From positions 347,598 to 411,597 of the forward strand of contig NZ_KQ758620.1 in NCBI RefSeq assembly GCF_001457035.1: 64,000 bases of DNA, given 5' to 3'. Position 1 is the first letter of the stretch, and each line of letters opens with the position of its first letter. This document shows positions 17,475 to 25,119 of the stretch, in pieces. Made by a program: the position numbers and the translations under genes. Below the pieces are notes generated by a model. That model was not told the DNA's origin and ran no database searches. It saw only the letters and a program-made list of their open reading frames with translations. Source of the DNA: Fictibacillus enclensis. Lineage in GTDB: Bacteria > Bacillota > Bacilli > Bacillales > Fictibacillaceae.

Positions 17475-17477
17475 TAC

Positions 17478-18092
17478 TTAGTTATTAATATACTTTTCAA
17501 ATACATAGCCGTAATCTTTCACATGGTACTCTTTGCGGCTTTCCATTAGCCACGTAAAAGCGGCATCGTTCAACTGGTTGAAGCTTTCCACCAATTCATT
17601 CTCCTTGCTTTGGACGCGGCTGAGCGTCGTGGATGCCACATTGATGCTCTGCTGGGCATATTGCAGGGCAAACTCGTTCTCATGAGCGATCTCCGCAATT
17701 TTACTTAGGGATTTATACAAATCTTTTAACTCTTCAATGTGTTTCTTGTGCACATCGATGGAAAATGGAACCGATCCAATTACAAACTTGATCTCCACGT
17801 CGAGGTCCACCGTTCCCGCAGTTTCCAAAGAAACGTTGGAAATCGTGTTCTCGCTGTAGCTGTACCGGTGGAGCATTCGTTTTTTGCTGACGGCGCTTGT
17901 TCCATCCAGATGGATGAGCGCGCGGTTCGTAAAGCAGTATTCATCTGTTTTTGACTTGATCAGAAAATAAATCTTCTCATTGTCCTCATGAAAGACGTAA
18001 TCATCGGCGTCCACCTTGTCGTAATCGGCCGGCTTGATCACACTCCCGACATCACTTAATCCCAATGCATCTGAAGCTAGGCGCTTTAACAT
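17478..18092 (-). CDS. PH-domain protein with YvbH-type extension
   Basis: The 204-residue protein equals the length of B. subtilis YvbH. The N-terminal half (FLIKSKTDEYCFTNRALIHLDG ... SAVSKKRMLHRYSY) looks like a bacterial PH domain, and the C-terminal YvbH-ext part is helical (KKHIEELKDLYKSLSKIAEIAHENE). It has no signal peptide and is probably cytosolic; a membrane-stress role is possible but not shown. The gene stands alone with its own terminator. Confidence 0.8.
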   Translation of the reverse strand: MLKRLASDALGLSDVGSVIKPADYDKVDADDYVFHEDNEKIYFLIKSKTDEYCFTNRALIHLDGTSAVSKKRMLHRYSYSENTISNVSLETAGTVDLDVEIKFVIGSVPFSIDVHKKHIEELKDLYKSLSKIAEIAHENEFALQYAQQSINVASTTLSRVQSKENELVESFNQLNDAAFTWLMESRKEYHVKDYGYVFEKYINN

Positions 18093-18158
18093 GTTTTCTT
18101 CCTCTCCTTGTTACGGTCTATCCTATATACGATATCACATTTTAAAAAGTTTCAGTGT

Positions 18159-18647
18159 TTAGTGGACACCGTTTTCCGGATTCCAGCTGCCCTGCTTTTT
18201 ACGGGCGAACAAAATCTGGCCGGTATGATAGGCCACATGAATGGTGAGGTTAGCGATGACACTGCCCCATGCTGCTTCCCGGTTTCGATAGGCATTCTCG
18301 TCAAACCGCGCTTCGTCCGCCTCTTCCACTGCTTTATACCACTGCGCGGTAAGATTATTCAGCTTATCCACCGTCTGCTTCCAGTCCAGCTCTTCGTGAT
18401 CCTGAAATGTATCATCATTCTCCAGGCTCACACCCGTTGCTGGTTCCGCACTGCGAAAGCGGTTTAAATAAAGTTCATTCCAATAAATGAGATGATTGGC
18501 GATTTCGCGAATCGAATTGCTTTCCGCCGTTTCTTTCCACGCCGCCTGCTCATCGGTCAGCCCCACGAGAGAGTTTTTCAACGATACGAACCAGTGATTG
18601 TTTTCTAACGCATCCAGCTGTTCGAGCAGCACTTCTTTTGCATTCAT
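18159..18647 (-). CDS. DinB-family protein
   Basis: The 162-residue helical protein has candidate metal-binding His residues in IREIANHLIYWNELYL (near 52) and IHVAYHTGQILFARKKQGSW near the C-terminus (about 136-155), the typical DinB_2 pattern. Its ATG overlaps the stop of the preceding GNAT gene (ATGA), so the two form a coupled operon. The substrate is unknown. Confidence 0.85.
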   Translation of the reverse strand: MNAKEVLLEQLDALENNHWFVSLKNSLVGLTDEQAAWKETAESNSIREIANHLIYWNELYLNRFRSAEPATGVSLENDDTFQDHEELDWKQTVDKLNNLTAQWYKAVEEADEARFDENAYRNREAAWGSVIANLTIHVAYHTGQILFARKKQGSWNPENGVH

Positions 18648-19141
18648 TTTACGGCCTCCCTGGTAACTGATTTGGATGTTGTAAAGGTCTGATACCGAAC
18701 CTGATCGGTTTCAGAAAACTGATCGGTAAATTCTCCGTTTGTATAGTCATCAATGATCCGGACCCAAAAGGATTGTGCCGGTTTGTTCTTTGGAATCTGC
18801 GCCACATCCCATTTGCCCGGAAACCGGTCAAACGTAAGGAAGGCCGCTTGTCGGCCAATCCCCATTTTGCGGTACTTCTTCATAACAAAAAACTCAGCGA
18901 TCGCATACGTATCTCTGATTTTGCGGACAAGCACAAATCCCGCATACCGGGTGTCCACTTTTATAAAAAAGGGATAACGCCCTTCCTCTCGCCAGTATTC
19001 ATCCAAATAGGCATAGCCATACTGACCGTTTTCATTTAGATCCGAGCTATCAAATTCACTAAAATCATAGCGGTACAGCTCCAGCATTTGCTTTAGTACA
19101 TTCTTTTTTTTCAGAGTTGCTTTTTCAAGTATCAGTTCCAT
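18644..19141 (-). CDS. GNAT-family N-acetyltransferase
   Basis: The 165-residue protein has AIAEFFVMKKYRKMGIGRQAAFLTF near 79-103, with the RKMGIG acetyl-CoA loop, and an early YDFSEFDSSDLNENGQYG segment typical of a Bacillus subgroup. GGAGGAGGGATGCCCA precedes the ATG. It is followed by a coupled DinB gene. Substrate unknown. Confidence 0.83.
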   Translation of the reverse strand: MELILEKATLKKKNVLKQMLELYRYDFSEFDSSDLNENGQYGYAYLDEYWREEGRYPFFIKVDTRYAGFVLVRKIRDTYAIAEFFVMKKYRKMGIGRQAAFLTFDRFPGKWDVAQIPKNKPAQSFWVRIIDDYTNGEFTDQFSETDQVRYQTFTTSKSVTREAVK

Positions 19142-19220
19142 TGGGCATCCCTCCTCCGGGCGTCATATTTCCCCATCCATTACATTCTCTTCTGCTGTTT
19201 GGAATCCTTTTTCACGCATG

Positions 19221-19254
19221 AAAAAAGACAGGCAGCAAAAAAGCTGCCTGTCTG
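19221..19254 (-). terminator. Strong intrinsic terminator
   Basis: Stem GACAGGCAGC / GCTGCCTGTC with an A6 loop and a T-run on the minus strand ends the SDR gene. Confidence 0.9.
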
Positions 19255-19261
19255 AAATCGT

Positions 19262-20134
19262 TTAACCGTTGACGACCATGCCGCCATTAATATGAATCAC
19301 TTGTCCCGACATGTAAGAAGAATCTTCTGAAGCCAAAAGCACATAGCCCGGTGCCAGCTCCTCCGGCTGACCAACCCGTTTCATGGGAGTTTCCTGGCCA
19401 AAGGTATCCACCGTAGATCTTGGCTGGCTCGCCGGAATAAGTGGTGTCCAAATCGGTCCCGGCGAAATTCCATTTACCCGGATGCCCCGGTCGACAAGCT
19501 GAAGCGAGAGTGATCTCATAAAGCCAAGAACAGCCGCCTTGGAGGATGCATAATCCAACCCGTTCTTCTGCCCCTTGTAGGCCGAGTCGGAGGTCGTGAA
19601 GATAATGGTACTGCCTTCTTTCAAATGCGGTACGGCCTCTTTGGTGATGTAGAACGCGCCAAACACATTTGTTTCAAAGGTGGTGACAAAGTCCTCACAA
19701 TGAACATCCTCAATCTGGTCCTTCAAGATTGCTGTAGCGGCATTGCTGACGAGAATATCGAGCTTGCCGAATTTCTCAATCGTCTTCTGAATCGCTTCCT
19801 TGGCGAACGCTTCCTTCCGCAAATCTCCCGGAATAAGAAGACATTCTACTCCTTCTTTTTCCACCTCTTCTTTTGTAAACTCGGCATCCCGGTGCTCGTC
19901 GTAATATACGATAACCACATGGGCGCCTTCCTTCGCATATAACGAAGCGACAGCCCGTCCGATCCCGCTGTCGCCTCCGGTAATCAGTGCCACTTTATCC
20001 TTTAATTTGCCTGATCCCTTATATTCCGCACGGTCGAATTGCGGACGCAAATACATGTTCTCTTCAATGCCCGGCAGCCGGTTTTGCTGTTCGGGTGGTG
20101 TATCGGTTGGATAACGGTGTTGATCCTGGTCCAT
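19262..20134 (-). CDS. Short-chain dehydrogenase (YhdF / general stress protein 39-like)
   Basis: From ATG 20134 (GGGAGG seven bases ahead) the protein has 290 residues. The N-terminal extension (residues 1-36, rich in Gln/Pro) is typical of the YhdF/YdaD/YhxC group; KDKVALITGGDSGIGRAVA follows, with NAAT near 130, the catalytic Ser near 184 and YASSK near 196-200 intact. C-terminal SGQVIHINGG completes the cofactor site. In Bacillus some members are sigma-B general-stress proteins. The longer frame to 20185 overlaps the ribosome site. Confidence 0.88.
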   Translation of the reverse strand: MDQDQHRYPTDTPPEQQNRLPGIEENMYLRPQFDRAEYKGSGKLKDKVALITGGDSGIGRAVASLYAKEGAHVVIVYYDEHRDAEFTKEEVEKEGVECLLIPGDLRKEAFAKEAIQKTIEKFGKLDILVSNAATAILKDQIEDVHCEDFVTTFETNVFGAFYITKEAVPHLKEGSTIIFTTSDSAYKGQKNGLDYASSKAAVLGFMRSLSLQLVDRGIRVNGISPGPIWTPLIPASQPRSTVDTFGQETPMKRVGQPEELAPGYVLLASEDSSYMSGQVIHINGGMVVNG

Positions 20135-20265
20135 AATGTAGCCTCCCTGTCTGATTGGAAAATTTAACAATGTACTTTTCCACATCCTGCGGGGAGATAA
20201 ACCACAGTTCGTTATTTTCTCTTGTTTTTTCTTCCATTATTTTTTAGTTTCGGTACATTCCCCGG

Positions 20266-21036
20266 TCATCTGACAAAGTTTAATAGTCTTGTTTTGGTTA
20301 CCATCCCCGCCCGTTCCAGCGTCTTTTTGGAGTTGGTATTGTAGTACCAGCAGCCGCAAATAGGAATCATGTGATGTTCATAGCACCATTGTTTCAAATG
20401 ATTGATGATGGTTTGACCGACTCCCTGCTGACGATAAGATTCGTTAGTGAACATACCGATGCTGGCATATCCGTTGAGGAGCTTGCTGCGTTCAAAGACT
20501 CCGACTCCAAGCAGAGTATCGTCCTTCGTGAAGGTAAACAGTTCTTCTTTTTCTGCCATTTCATCTGCCTGCTGAAAAAAATCGGCGGAAATCGCTATGA
20601 TTCCAGGAACATCCTCTTCTCTTGCCAGCCGGAACTCCCCGCCGGAATAAAGACTTTCTGACGCTCTCTGTTGTTTACTGTCCTGAAAGAAATAGGCCTG
20701 CTTTTCGATCTTAAAATCCTGATCCAACGCCAAACCCAAAAAGAGTTCGTCACATGTTGGAACAAATAATGAACGAATAAAATAGCACTCCAGCACTTGT
20801 TTAAACGTATCCTGCGCAAGATGAAGGTGTGATTGCCGGATATAAAACTGGGTCATCTTTTCGTTATTATGAATGGCAAAATACCCAATCATGAAGGAGC
20901 CGGCGGAAATCTGATAAAACTTCGATTTCAAAATATGATTTTCTAAAAAGGAATCGATGGGCGAGCTTAAAGTTTGTATGTATTCTTCCATTAACTCTTT
21001 TACATCATCCCTGTTGCATTCTTTAAAAGGATTCAT
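20266..21036 (-). CDS. GNAT-family N-acetyltransferase (two-domain)
   Basis: The protein of about 256 residues begins at ATG 21036 (AGGGAGG ahead). The C-terminal half carries a GNAT domain: FTNESYRQQGVGQTIINHLKQW near 198-219 (QQGVG acetyl-CoA loop) and NTNSKKTLERAGM near 236-248. The N-terminal half (residues 1-130) is a divergent region with no clear motif. Function unknown. Confidence 0.75.
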   Translation of the reverse strand: MNPFKECNRDDVKELMEEYIQTLSSPIDSFLENHILKSKFYQISAGSFMIGYFAIHNNEKMTQFYIRQSHLHLAQDTFKQVLECYFIRSLFVPTCDELFLGLALDQDFKIEKQAYFFQDSKQQRASESLYSGGEFRLAREEDVPGIIAISADFFQQADEMAEKEELFTFTKDDTLLGVGVFERSKLLNGYASIGMFTNESYRQQGVGQTIINHLKQWCYEHHMIPICGCWYYNTNSKKTLERAGMVTKTRLLNFVR

Positions 21037-21108
21037 GTTCTGCCTCCCTATCATCTTCTGCTGAATCCTTCTCCGGCTCTTACGGAATTCCTTCTCCGAG
21101 CTGAATGG

Positions 21109-21138
21109 AAAAAAAAGAGCCGTTCAAGGACGGCCCTT
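21109..21138 (-). terminator. Intrinsic terminator of GerP-like gene
   Basis: On the minus strand GGGCCGT...ACGGCTC is followed by a run of eight T, just after the stop of the gene at 21142. Confidence 0.75.
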
Positions 21139-21141
21139 ATG

Positions 21142-21378
21142 CTACAGCACACTGTTCTTCACAGAGTTTGAATCGATGACATCCTGATCAGCCACCCAGA
21201 TGATCGGCAGGTTAACTACAGTAAGGTCACCGTTGTCCTCCCCGAATCCTTGATTGATTTTGTTTGAGCTGAACAGGTCTAGCTGCTGGACCGGCCCAAA
21301 GCCAAGAGTGGCTGAGCGGTCCATTGTATTGACTTTAAACCCAAGCATGTTGACGACCATGGGTGAAAACAGCACCAT
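21142..21378 (-). CDS. GerPA/GerPF-family spore germination protein
   Basis: The 78-residue small protein contains the family core: VNMLGFKVNTMDRSATLGFGPVQQLDLFSSNKINQGFGEDNGD and the closing DQDVIDSNS. GerPA/PF-type proteins are made in the mother cell and help small germinants pass the spore coat. AGGAGG stands 5 bases ahead of the ATG. It lies 20 bp after another GerP-like gene on the same strand. Confidence 0.75.
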   Translation of the reverse strand: MVLFSPMVVNMLGFKVNTMDRSATLGFGPVQQLDLFSSNKINQGFGEDNGDLTVVNLPIIWVADQDVIDSNSVKNSVL

Positions 21379-21398
21379 GTGAACCTCCTGCTCTTTTG

Positions 21399-21662
21399 TC
21401 AGACCTTCTCAATCAGCGATGGAATTTCCCGCCCGTAGGATGATTGCGTAACCGGTGAATCGACGGCATCACGGTCATCCACTGAATTGTCGTTTCCAAT
21501 AAACCTCGCATCATCCCCAAAGCTTTGGCCAAACCCCTGATTTTTTTTATCTGAATTGTGCCAGTCAGACAAGTAATTCTCTCCGATATTAACCGCCGAC
21601 GCATTTTCAAAGGAATTAATTTTAAAAAGAAAAATATTTATAACAATAGAAGGTGAACCCAC
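21399..21662 (-). CDS. GerPA/GerPF-family spore germination protein
   Basis: An 87-residue protein from a GTG at 21662 (GGAGGG ahead) with the same pattern as its neighbour: VINIFLFKINSFENASAVNIGENYLSD, then KKNQGFGQSFGD and DDRDAVDSP. It is likely in one operon with the 78-residue GerP-like gene, divergent from the Hsp20-like gene. Confidence 0.7.
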   Translation of the reverse strand: MGSPSIVINIFLFKINSFENASAVNIGENYLSDWHNSDKKNQGFGQSFGDDARFIGNDNSVDDRDAVDSPVTQSSYGREIPSLIEKV

Positions 21663-21740
21663 TAATTTCTCCCTCCTTTTCCCCTAAATATATGTTTGTT
21701 CCCTGTAAATATGTTTGCTTGAATCCGGAGGTGGCAACGA

Positions 21741-22235
21741 ATGGACGTCGATAAACTGAAACAGTGGCTGGAGCTGGCGCAAAAGGTACAGGGAAACGAT
21801 TTTTGGAACAGTATCTTTGATGGCCCGCCTGGCGGACAAATTGCCCAGGTCAATAACCAGCAGGATGCACGGCACCGGTATAACCATTACCAGCCCAACC
21901 AGAGTGCACCGTCCTCTGAGGCGGAATTTCCTAAGGTCGATATTTATACGAACAACCGGGAATGGATGGTTGTGGTGGATCTGCCCGGCATCCGGAAGGA
22001 AGATGTGAATCTCTCCATGTCTGCCAACAACCTGACGATCAAAGGAGTGCTTCACTCTCCCTACAAGGATGCTACAGTGGTTAAAGCGGAACGGCCAACC
22101 GGTCATTTTGAGCGGACCATTCAACTTCCCGAGCTGATCAATGAGACCCGTACGGCTGCCCGATTTTTCAATGGGGTGCTGGAAGTAAGGATCATGCGCA
22201 ACCTGGCGCCTGAACGGAATATCCGGATTGATTAG
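21741..22235 (+). CDS. Hsp20/alpha-crystallin-family protein, CotP-like
   Basis: The 164-residue protein has an alpha-crystallin domain from about residue 70: FPKVDIYTNNREWMVVVDLPGIRKEDVNLSMSANNLTIKG, later FNGVLEVRI (I/VxI-like motif near the end). In spore formers such proteins (CotP, YdfT) sit in the spore coat. CCGGAGGTGG precedes the ATG. It lies among GerP-like genes, which supports a spore role; a general heat-shock role is the alternative. Confidence 0.78.
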   Translation: MDVDKLKQWLELAQKVQGNDFWNSIFDGPPGGQIAQVNNQQDARHRYNHYQPNQSAPSSEAEFPKVDIYTNNREWMVVVDLPGIRKEDVNLSMSANNLTIKGVLHSPYKDATVVKAERPTGHFERTIQLPELINETRTAARFFNGVLEVRIMRNLAPERNIRID

Positions 22236-22462
22236 CAGTGATTGTTTTTCGCGTCACTATCAATCACATCATTATCGTTCGTTCTGTATGTCTCACCCGT
22301 ATGCTGAGGAAAATCCCCATTGCTCTCGCCAAAAGCCGAATTCTTTTTCGTCGTATTATAGACCCGGCTTCGAACCGTCTGGCCAAACGAAAGCAAGCAA
22401 TTGTTACCCATTTTGTTCAGATCGAGAAACCCAAGATTCACTTTAGATGAGGAAAATTTCAT
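22232..22462 (-). CDS. GerPA/GerPF-family small spore protein
   Basis: From ATG 22462 (AGGAAGGA ahead) the 75-residue protein reads KVNLGFLDLNKMGNNCLLSFGQ, then KKNSAFGESNGDF and DNDVIDSD, matching the GerP small-protein pattern of the two neighbours. Its 3' end overlaps the Hsp20-like gene's end by 4 bp. A longer frame to 22507 exists without a better ribosome site. Confidence 0.7.
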   Translation of the reverse strand: MKFSSSKVNLGFLDLNKMGNNCLLSFGQTVRSRVYNTTKKNSAFGESNGDFPQHTGETYRTNDNDVIDSDAKNNHC

Positions 22463-22577
22463 TTGTATCCTTCCTTTCTCTTTTTGGATAACGGAGAAAA
22501 CAGACATGTTCTCCTTTTATATTCATAGACTAGAGTACAAGCCGATCATCAATGCTAACGGAAGCGCGGGGTAGCCT

Positions 22578-22985
22578 ATGCCTTTTTTTAAAACCATACT
22601 CAACGCCATTACAAATCATGATAAAAACATGGAAGAAATTCACCTGCACCTTAAACAGCTGCAGGCCGAGCTTTCGGAATTAAAAAAGGACAACGACAGC
22701 ACGCCGCCTGTTGTCATAGAACATATCAATATTGAAACCCTGAGAATTGATAAATACGACCTGACCAATAATTTTGCCAACCTTGGCATCAAGGATCTGA
22801 ACGGCAAATTGAACATCGGGGCCAACTATGGCCAGGGAATGAGCCTGCAATCGGACAGTGACGAATCCAAAAACGCCCGGAACGTCATGAAAAAAATGAC
22901 CGAGAAAAAAGAAAAAATCAAACAAAAAAAGGACGGACCGAGCTATTCGATCAAAGGCCGTCCTTCACATAAAGGGACTGAATAG
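22578..22985 (+). CDS. GerPC-like coiled-coil spore germination protein
   Basis: The 135-residue protein has an N-terminal coiled coil (HDKNMEEIHLHLKQLQAELSELKKD, residues about 14-38) and the NIETLRIDKYDL...LNGKLNIGANYGQG segment near 50-85 that resembles the GerPC core (LxGTLNIG). The C-terminus is Lys-rich. A second GerPC-like gene with the same LKGTLNIGL motif lies at 62405. The ribosome site (GCGGGG) is weak, so the start is uncertain. Confidence 0.62.
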   Translation: MPFFKTILNAITNHDKNMEEIHLHLKQLQAELSELKKDNDSTPPVVIEHINIETLRIDKYDLTNNFANLGIKDLNGKLNIGANYGQGMSLQSDSDESKNARNVMKKMTEKKEKIKQKKDGPSYSIKGRPSHKGTE

Positions 22986-23004
22986 TTCTCGTGCTATTCA
23001 GTCC
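22975..23004. terminator. Bidirectional terminator overlapping the GerPC-like stop codon
   Basis: GGACTGAATAG pairs with CTATTCAGTCC; the TAG stop of the GerPC-like gene is the end of the left arm, and the hairpin also ends the converging Nudix gene. Confidence 0.85.
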
Positions 23005-23013
23005 TTATTTTGT

Positions 23014-23616
23014 TCATTTCCTTATCGTTTCCTGTATCCGCTCAAATACGTCAGTATAATAATCCACTTGATCCACGAAGTCTGCTTTGTCCACTCGCGT
23101 TTTCTGTTGATCCGGATAAACCTCAACAGCTTCGATTTCCTGTTTGTTCCCCTTGAACAGATCAACACCATCCTGCAGCCTGATTTTATAAATGGCATCG
23201 ACTTCTTCTTTTTGAAGAGTAAAGGCCGGCATCCGGTCGCAATTGTACAAATAAACATGGCAAAATTCACGGTCCCACATAGCATCCTGTTTGATTTCCG
23301 TTTTAATGATTCCAAGTGGAATGAGCTCTTCAAAAGAAACGGAAACGCCAAGTTCCTCCTCAATCTCCCTTGTCCCATCGTGAACCCGTTCATCAGCCAT
23401 TAAATGTCCGGCCGAAGTAATATCCAACAGGTTCGGATAATCCTTTTTCACTTCTGCTCGTTTTTGGAGCAAAATATAACGCTCTGAATCTTCCAACAAA
23501 GTAAACCAGCAATGAAACGTTTCATGCCATACCCCGTCTCTATGTACATGTTCTCTTGTTTTCTGTCCAACACACTTCATCTGATCATCAAATATTCTTA
23601 CAACCTCACTGCTCAT
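23014..23616 (-). CDS. Nudix hydrolase (YfcD-like)
   Basis: The 200-residue protein begins with the extension seen in YfcD/IPP-isomerase-like Nudix proteins (REHVHRDGVWHETFHCWF) and has a Nudix box GHLMADERVHDGTREIEEELGVS near 69-91 with the REXXEE pattern. It hydrolyses a pyrophosphate-containing substrate; which one is not evident. Its promoter lies beyond 23616. Confidence 0.85.
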   Translation of the reverse strand: MSSEVVRIFDDQMKCVGQKTREHVHRDGVWHETFHCWFTLLEDSERYILLQKRAEVKKDYPNLLDITSAGHLMADERVHDGTREIEEELGVSVSFEELIPLGIIKTEIKQDAMWDREFCHVYLYNCDRMPAFTLQKEEVDAIYKIRLQDGVDLFKGNKQEIEAVEVYPDQQKTRVDKADFVDQVDYYTDVFERIQETIRK

Positions 23617-23709
23617 ATTTTATGGCTCCTTCAAAAGTGGTCTAGTATCCATTTCATTGTATCAGTTTATAACATTAATAGACCGACTCCCAGAGAGCCA
23701 GCCTCATTT

Positions 23710-24186
23710 TCAGTCTTCTATATGAAATTTGTCTTTTAGTGACTTGCATGAAACAATCAAAACAGACGCAGCTCCCACCAATACCAGAAAACTTATCCAT
23801 GGATTGGCTTCGGCCTCCCTCATAAAATTCCCCACCAGGCTGGCTTCTTGATATTTGTGTTCCCGGATGGCCTTTATATATTTTCCGCCAGGCTCCTGAA
23901 CGGCAATCGCTTTGTCAGTGCTGATGCCTTTGATCTCGAAATACTTTGTTCCTTTTTTATATTGATTGGAGAAGTTTCCAGTGTATGCTCCTTCCTGGTC
24001 GGAATACTTTGTCACCTCACCGATCTCTTTCCCTACTTGATCCACATATTCCTCACTAATTGAATATGTGTAATGATCCCAGACCACAAAAGGATAGGTC
24101 CAACTGGCTGAAACATGACTTCCTGAAAAAAATTGAACTGCCAGAAGCAAGGCAAAAATGAATGAAACACTTTTTAGCATTTTCAT
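23710..24186 (-). CDS. Secreted or membrane-anchored hypothetical protein
   Basis: From ATG 24186 (AAGGGGAC ahead) the protein has a signal peptide (residues 1-28, MKMLKSVSFIFALLLAVQFF) and a C-terminal transmembrane segment (WISFLVLVGAASVLIVSC) followed by a short basic tail, giving an outward-facing domain of about 110 residues anchored at its C-terminus. No family recognised. It is 13 bp after a lipoprotein gene on the same strand. Confidence 0.65.
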   Translation of the reverse strand: MKMLKSVSFIFALLLAVQFFSGSHVSASWTYPFVVWDHYTYSISEEYVDQVGKEIGEVTKYSDQEGAYTGNFSNQYKKGTKYFEIKGISTDKAIAVQEPGGKYIKAIREHKYQEASLVGNFMREAEANPWISFLVLVGAASVLIVSCKSLKDKFHIED

Positions 24187-24199
24187 AAGCTGTCCCCTT

Positions 24200-24748
24200 C
24201 TATTCAATAGAATTAGCAATTCCCAAAAGCTCTTTTTTTAGCTGTTTTTGGGTGTATTCTGAGGCAAACATGTGCCGAAGATCATACTCCTCCCCATCCC
24301 GAACCCAAAACAGCTCGGCATAGTTTCCAAAATAGGCAAAGTATGCTTTTGTCCCATCAGCCAGCTTTAGCGTTTCTTCATATTTATTTTGCTTGATCAA
24401 ATCACTCACTAAATTTTTATGGTTGAAAATTTTAATCGCAATAAAGCCTTTTTGCGTATTTTCGTCTTTCCTTATGTACTGCATCTCCAGCTGAAGTTTT
24501 TCTTTTTTTCCCCAATCGGTAATCACCACTTTGGGCTTTTTGTACTTGTATGGAATGTATTGTGGAAGGGGTGCCTTAAACGGTAGAACATTCTCGCTTT
24601 TATCAATGGAAACCGGTTTGTATGACCGTGGATAATGACCTTTCGAATGCGTTTCCAGCTTGAGTTCGCCATCCGCCAGCATGGAACCCTGACATGAAGT
24701 TAACACGGTTACAAGCAATGCCGCTGCAACTGCCCCTGCCTTTCTCAA
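24200..24748 (-). CDS. Hypothetical lipoprotein
   Basis: From a TTG at 24748 the protein (about 182 residues) has a hydrophobic signal ending LVTVLTSC near residue 19, a good lipobox, then an extracytoplasmic domain with KKPKVVITDWGKK and FAYFGNYAELFWVRDGEEYDL. The latter looks like DUF4367-type (C-terminal GxYAELFWVxDG) segments of Bacillus lipoproteins. It is followed by the anchored protein gene on the same strand. An alternative start at 24811 adds 21 residues and no signal. Confidence 0.6.
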   Translation of the reverse strand: MRKAGAVAAALLVTVLTSCQGSMLADGELKLETHSKGHYPRSYKPVSIDKSENVLPFKAPLPQYIPYKYKKPKVVITDWGKKEKLQLEMQYIRKDENTQKGFIAIKIFNHKNLVSDLIKQNKYEETLKLADGTKAYFAYFGNYAELFWVRDGEEYDLRHMFASEYTQKQLKKELLGIANSIE

Positions 24749-24845
24749 TGCCCCACCCCCGATTCTGTTACCTGAATCATACCATTTTTCCAGGGTCTTC
24801 CGGACAGGCAATCGTACGCAAGTTTCGACGTTTTTTGTGCATGTA

Positions 24846-24880
24846 AAAAAGCCCTCTCACGCGTTGTGCGGAGAGGGTTT
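24846..24880 (-). terminator. Intrinsic terminator left of 21-bp array B
   Basis: CCCTCTC pairs with GAGAGGG, with T-runs on the minus-strand side. It lies on the far side of the array from gatB, so the array sits between two hairpins. Confidence 0.7.
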
Positions 24881-24939
24881 TAGTTGGTTTGTCGATTTTT
24901 TCTAAAGAAGTTGGAGAAAATTAATAAAATGATTCCGTG

Positions 24940-25066
24940 GGGAAGAAGTCTGAATTCTCAGTTATGCTCAATTCCTGCGGTTTTTCGCCCAATTAATTTA
25001 AATAATGCTCAATTAACGCGACATTTCGCCCAATTAACCTCGATTCCCACCCAATTTCACCTTACA
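24940..25066 (+). repeat. 21-bp-period intergenic array B (5 CAATT units)
   Basis: CAATT recurs at 24969, 24990, 25010, 25031 and 25052 (spacings 21, 20, 21, 21). The bases before it alternate TGCT and TCGCC, giving a 42-bp super-period. A 17-base leader, GGGAAGAAGTCTGAATT (24940-24956), is identical to one at 63683-63699 ahead of array E. The plus-strand frame gives heptads starting Phe/Ala-Gln-Leu (FAQLTSI). It lies between the gatCAB terminator and the hairpin at 24846-24880. Confidence 0.72.
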
Positions 25067-25082
25067 AGCCCCCTCAACGCCA

Positions 25083-25112
25083 CAAAAAAGCTGCCGGAAC
25101 ACGTCCGGCAGC
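25083..25112 (-). terminator. Terminator of the gatCAB operon
   Basis: Stem GCTGCCGGA / TCCGGCAGC followed by TTTTTT on the minus strand, just beyond the gatB stop. Confidence 0.9.
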
Positions 25113-25119
25113 CCACTAA

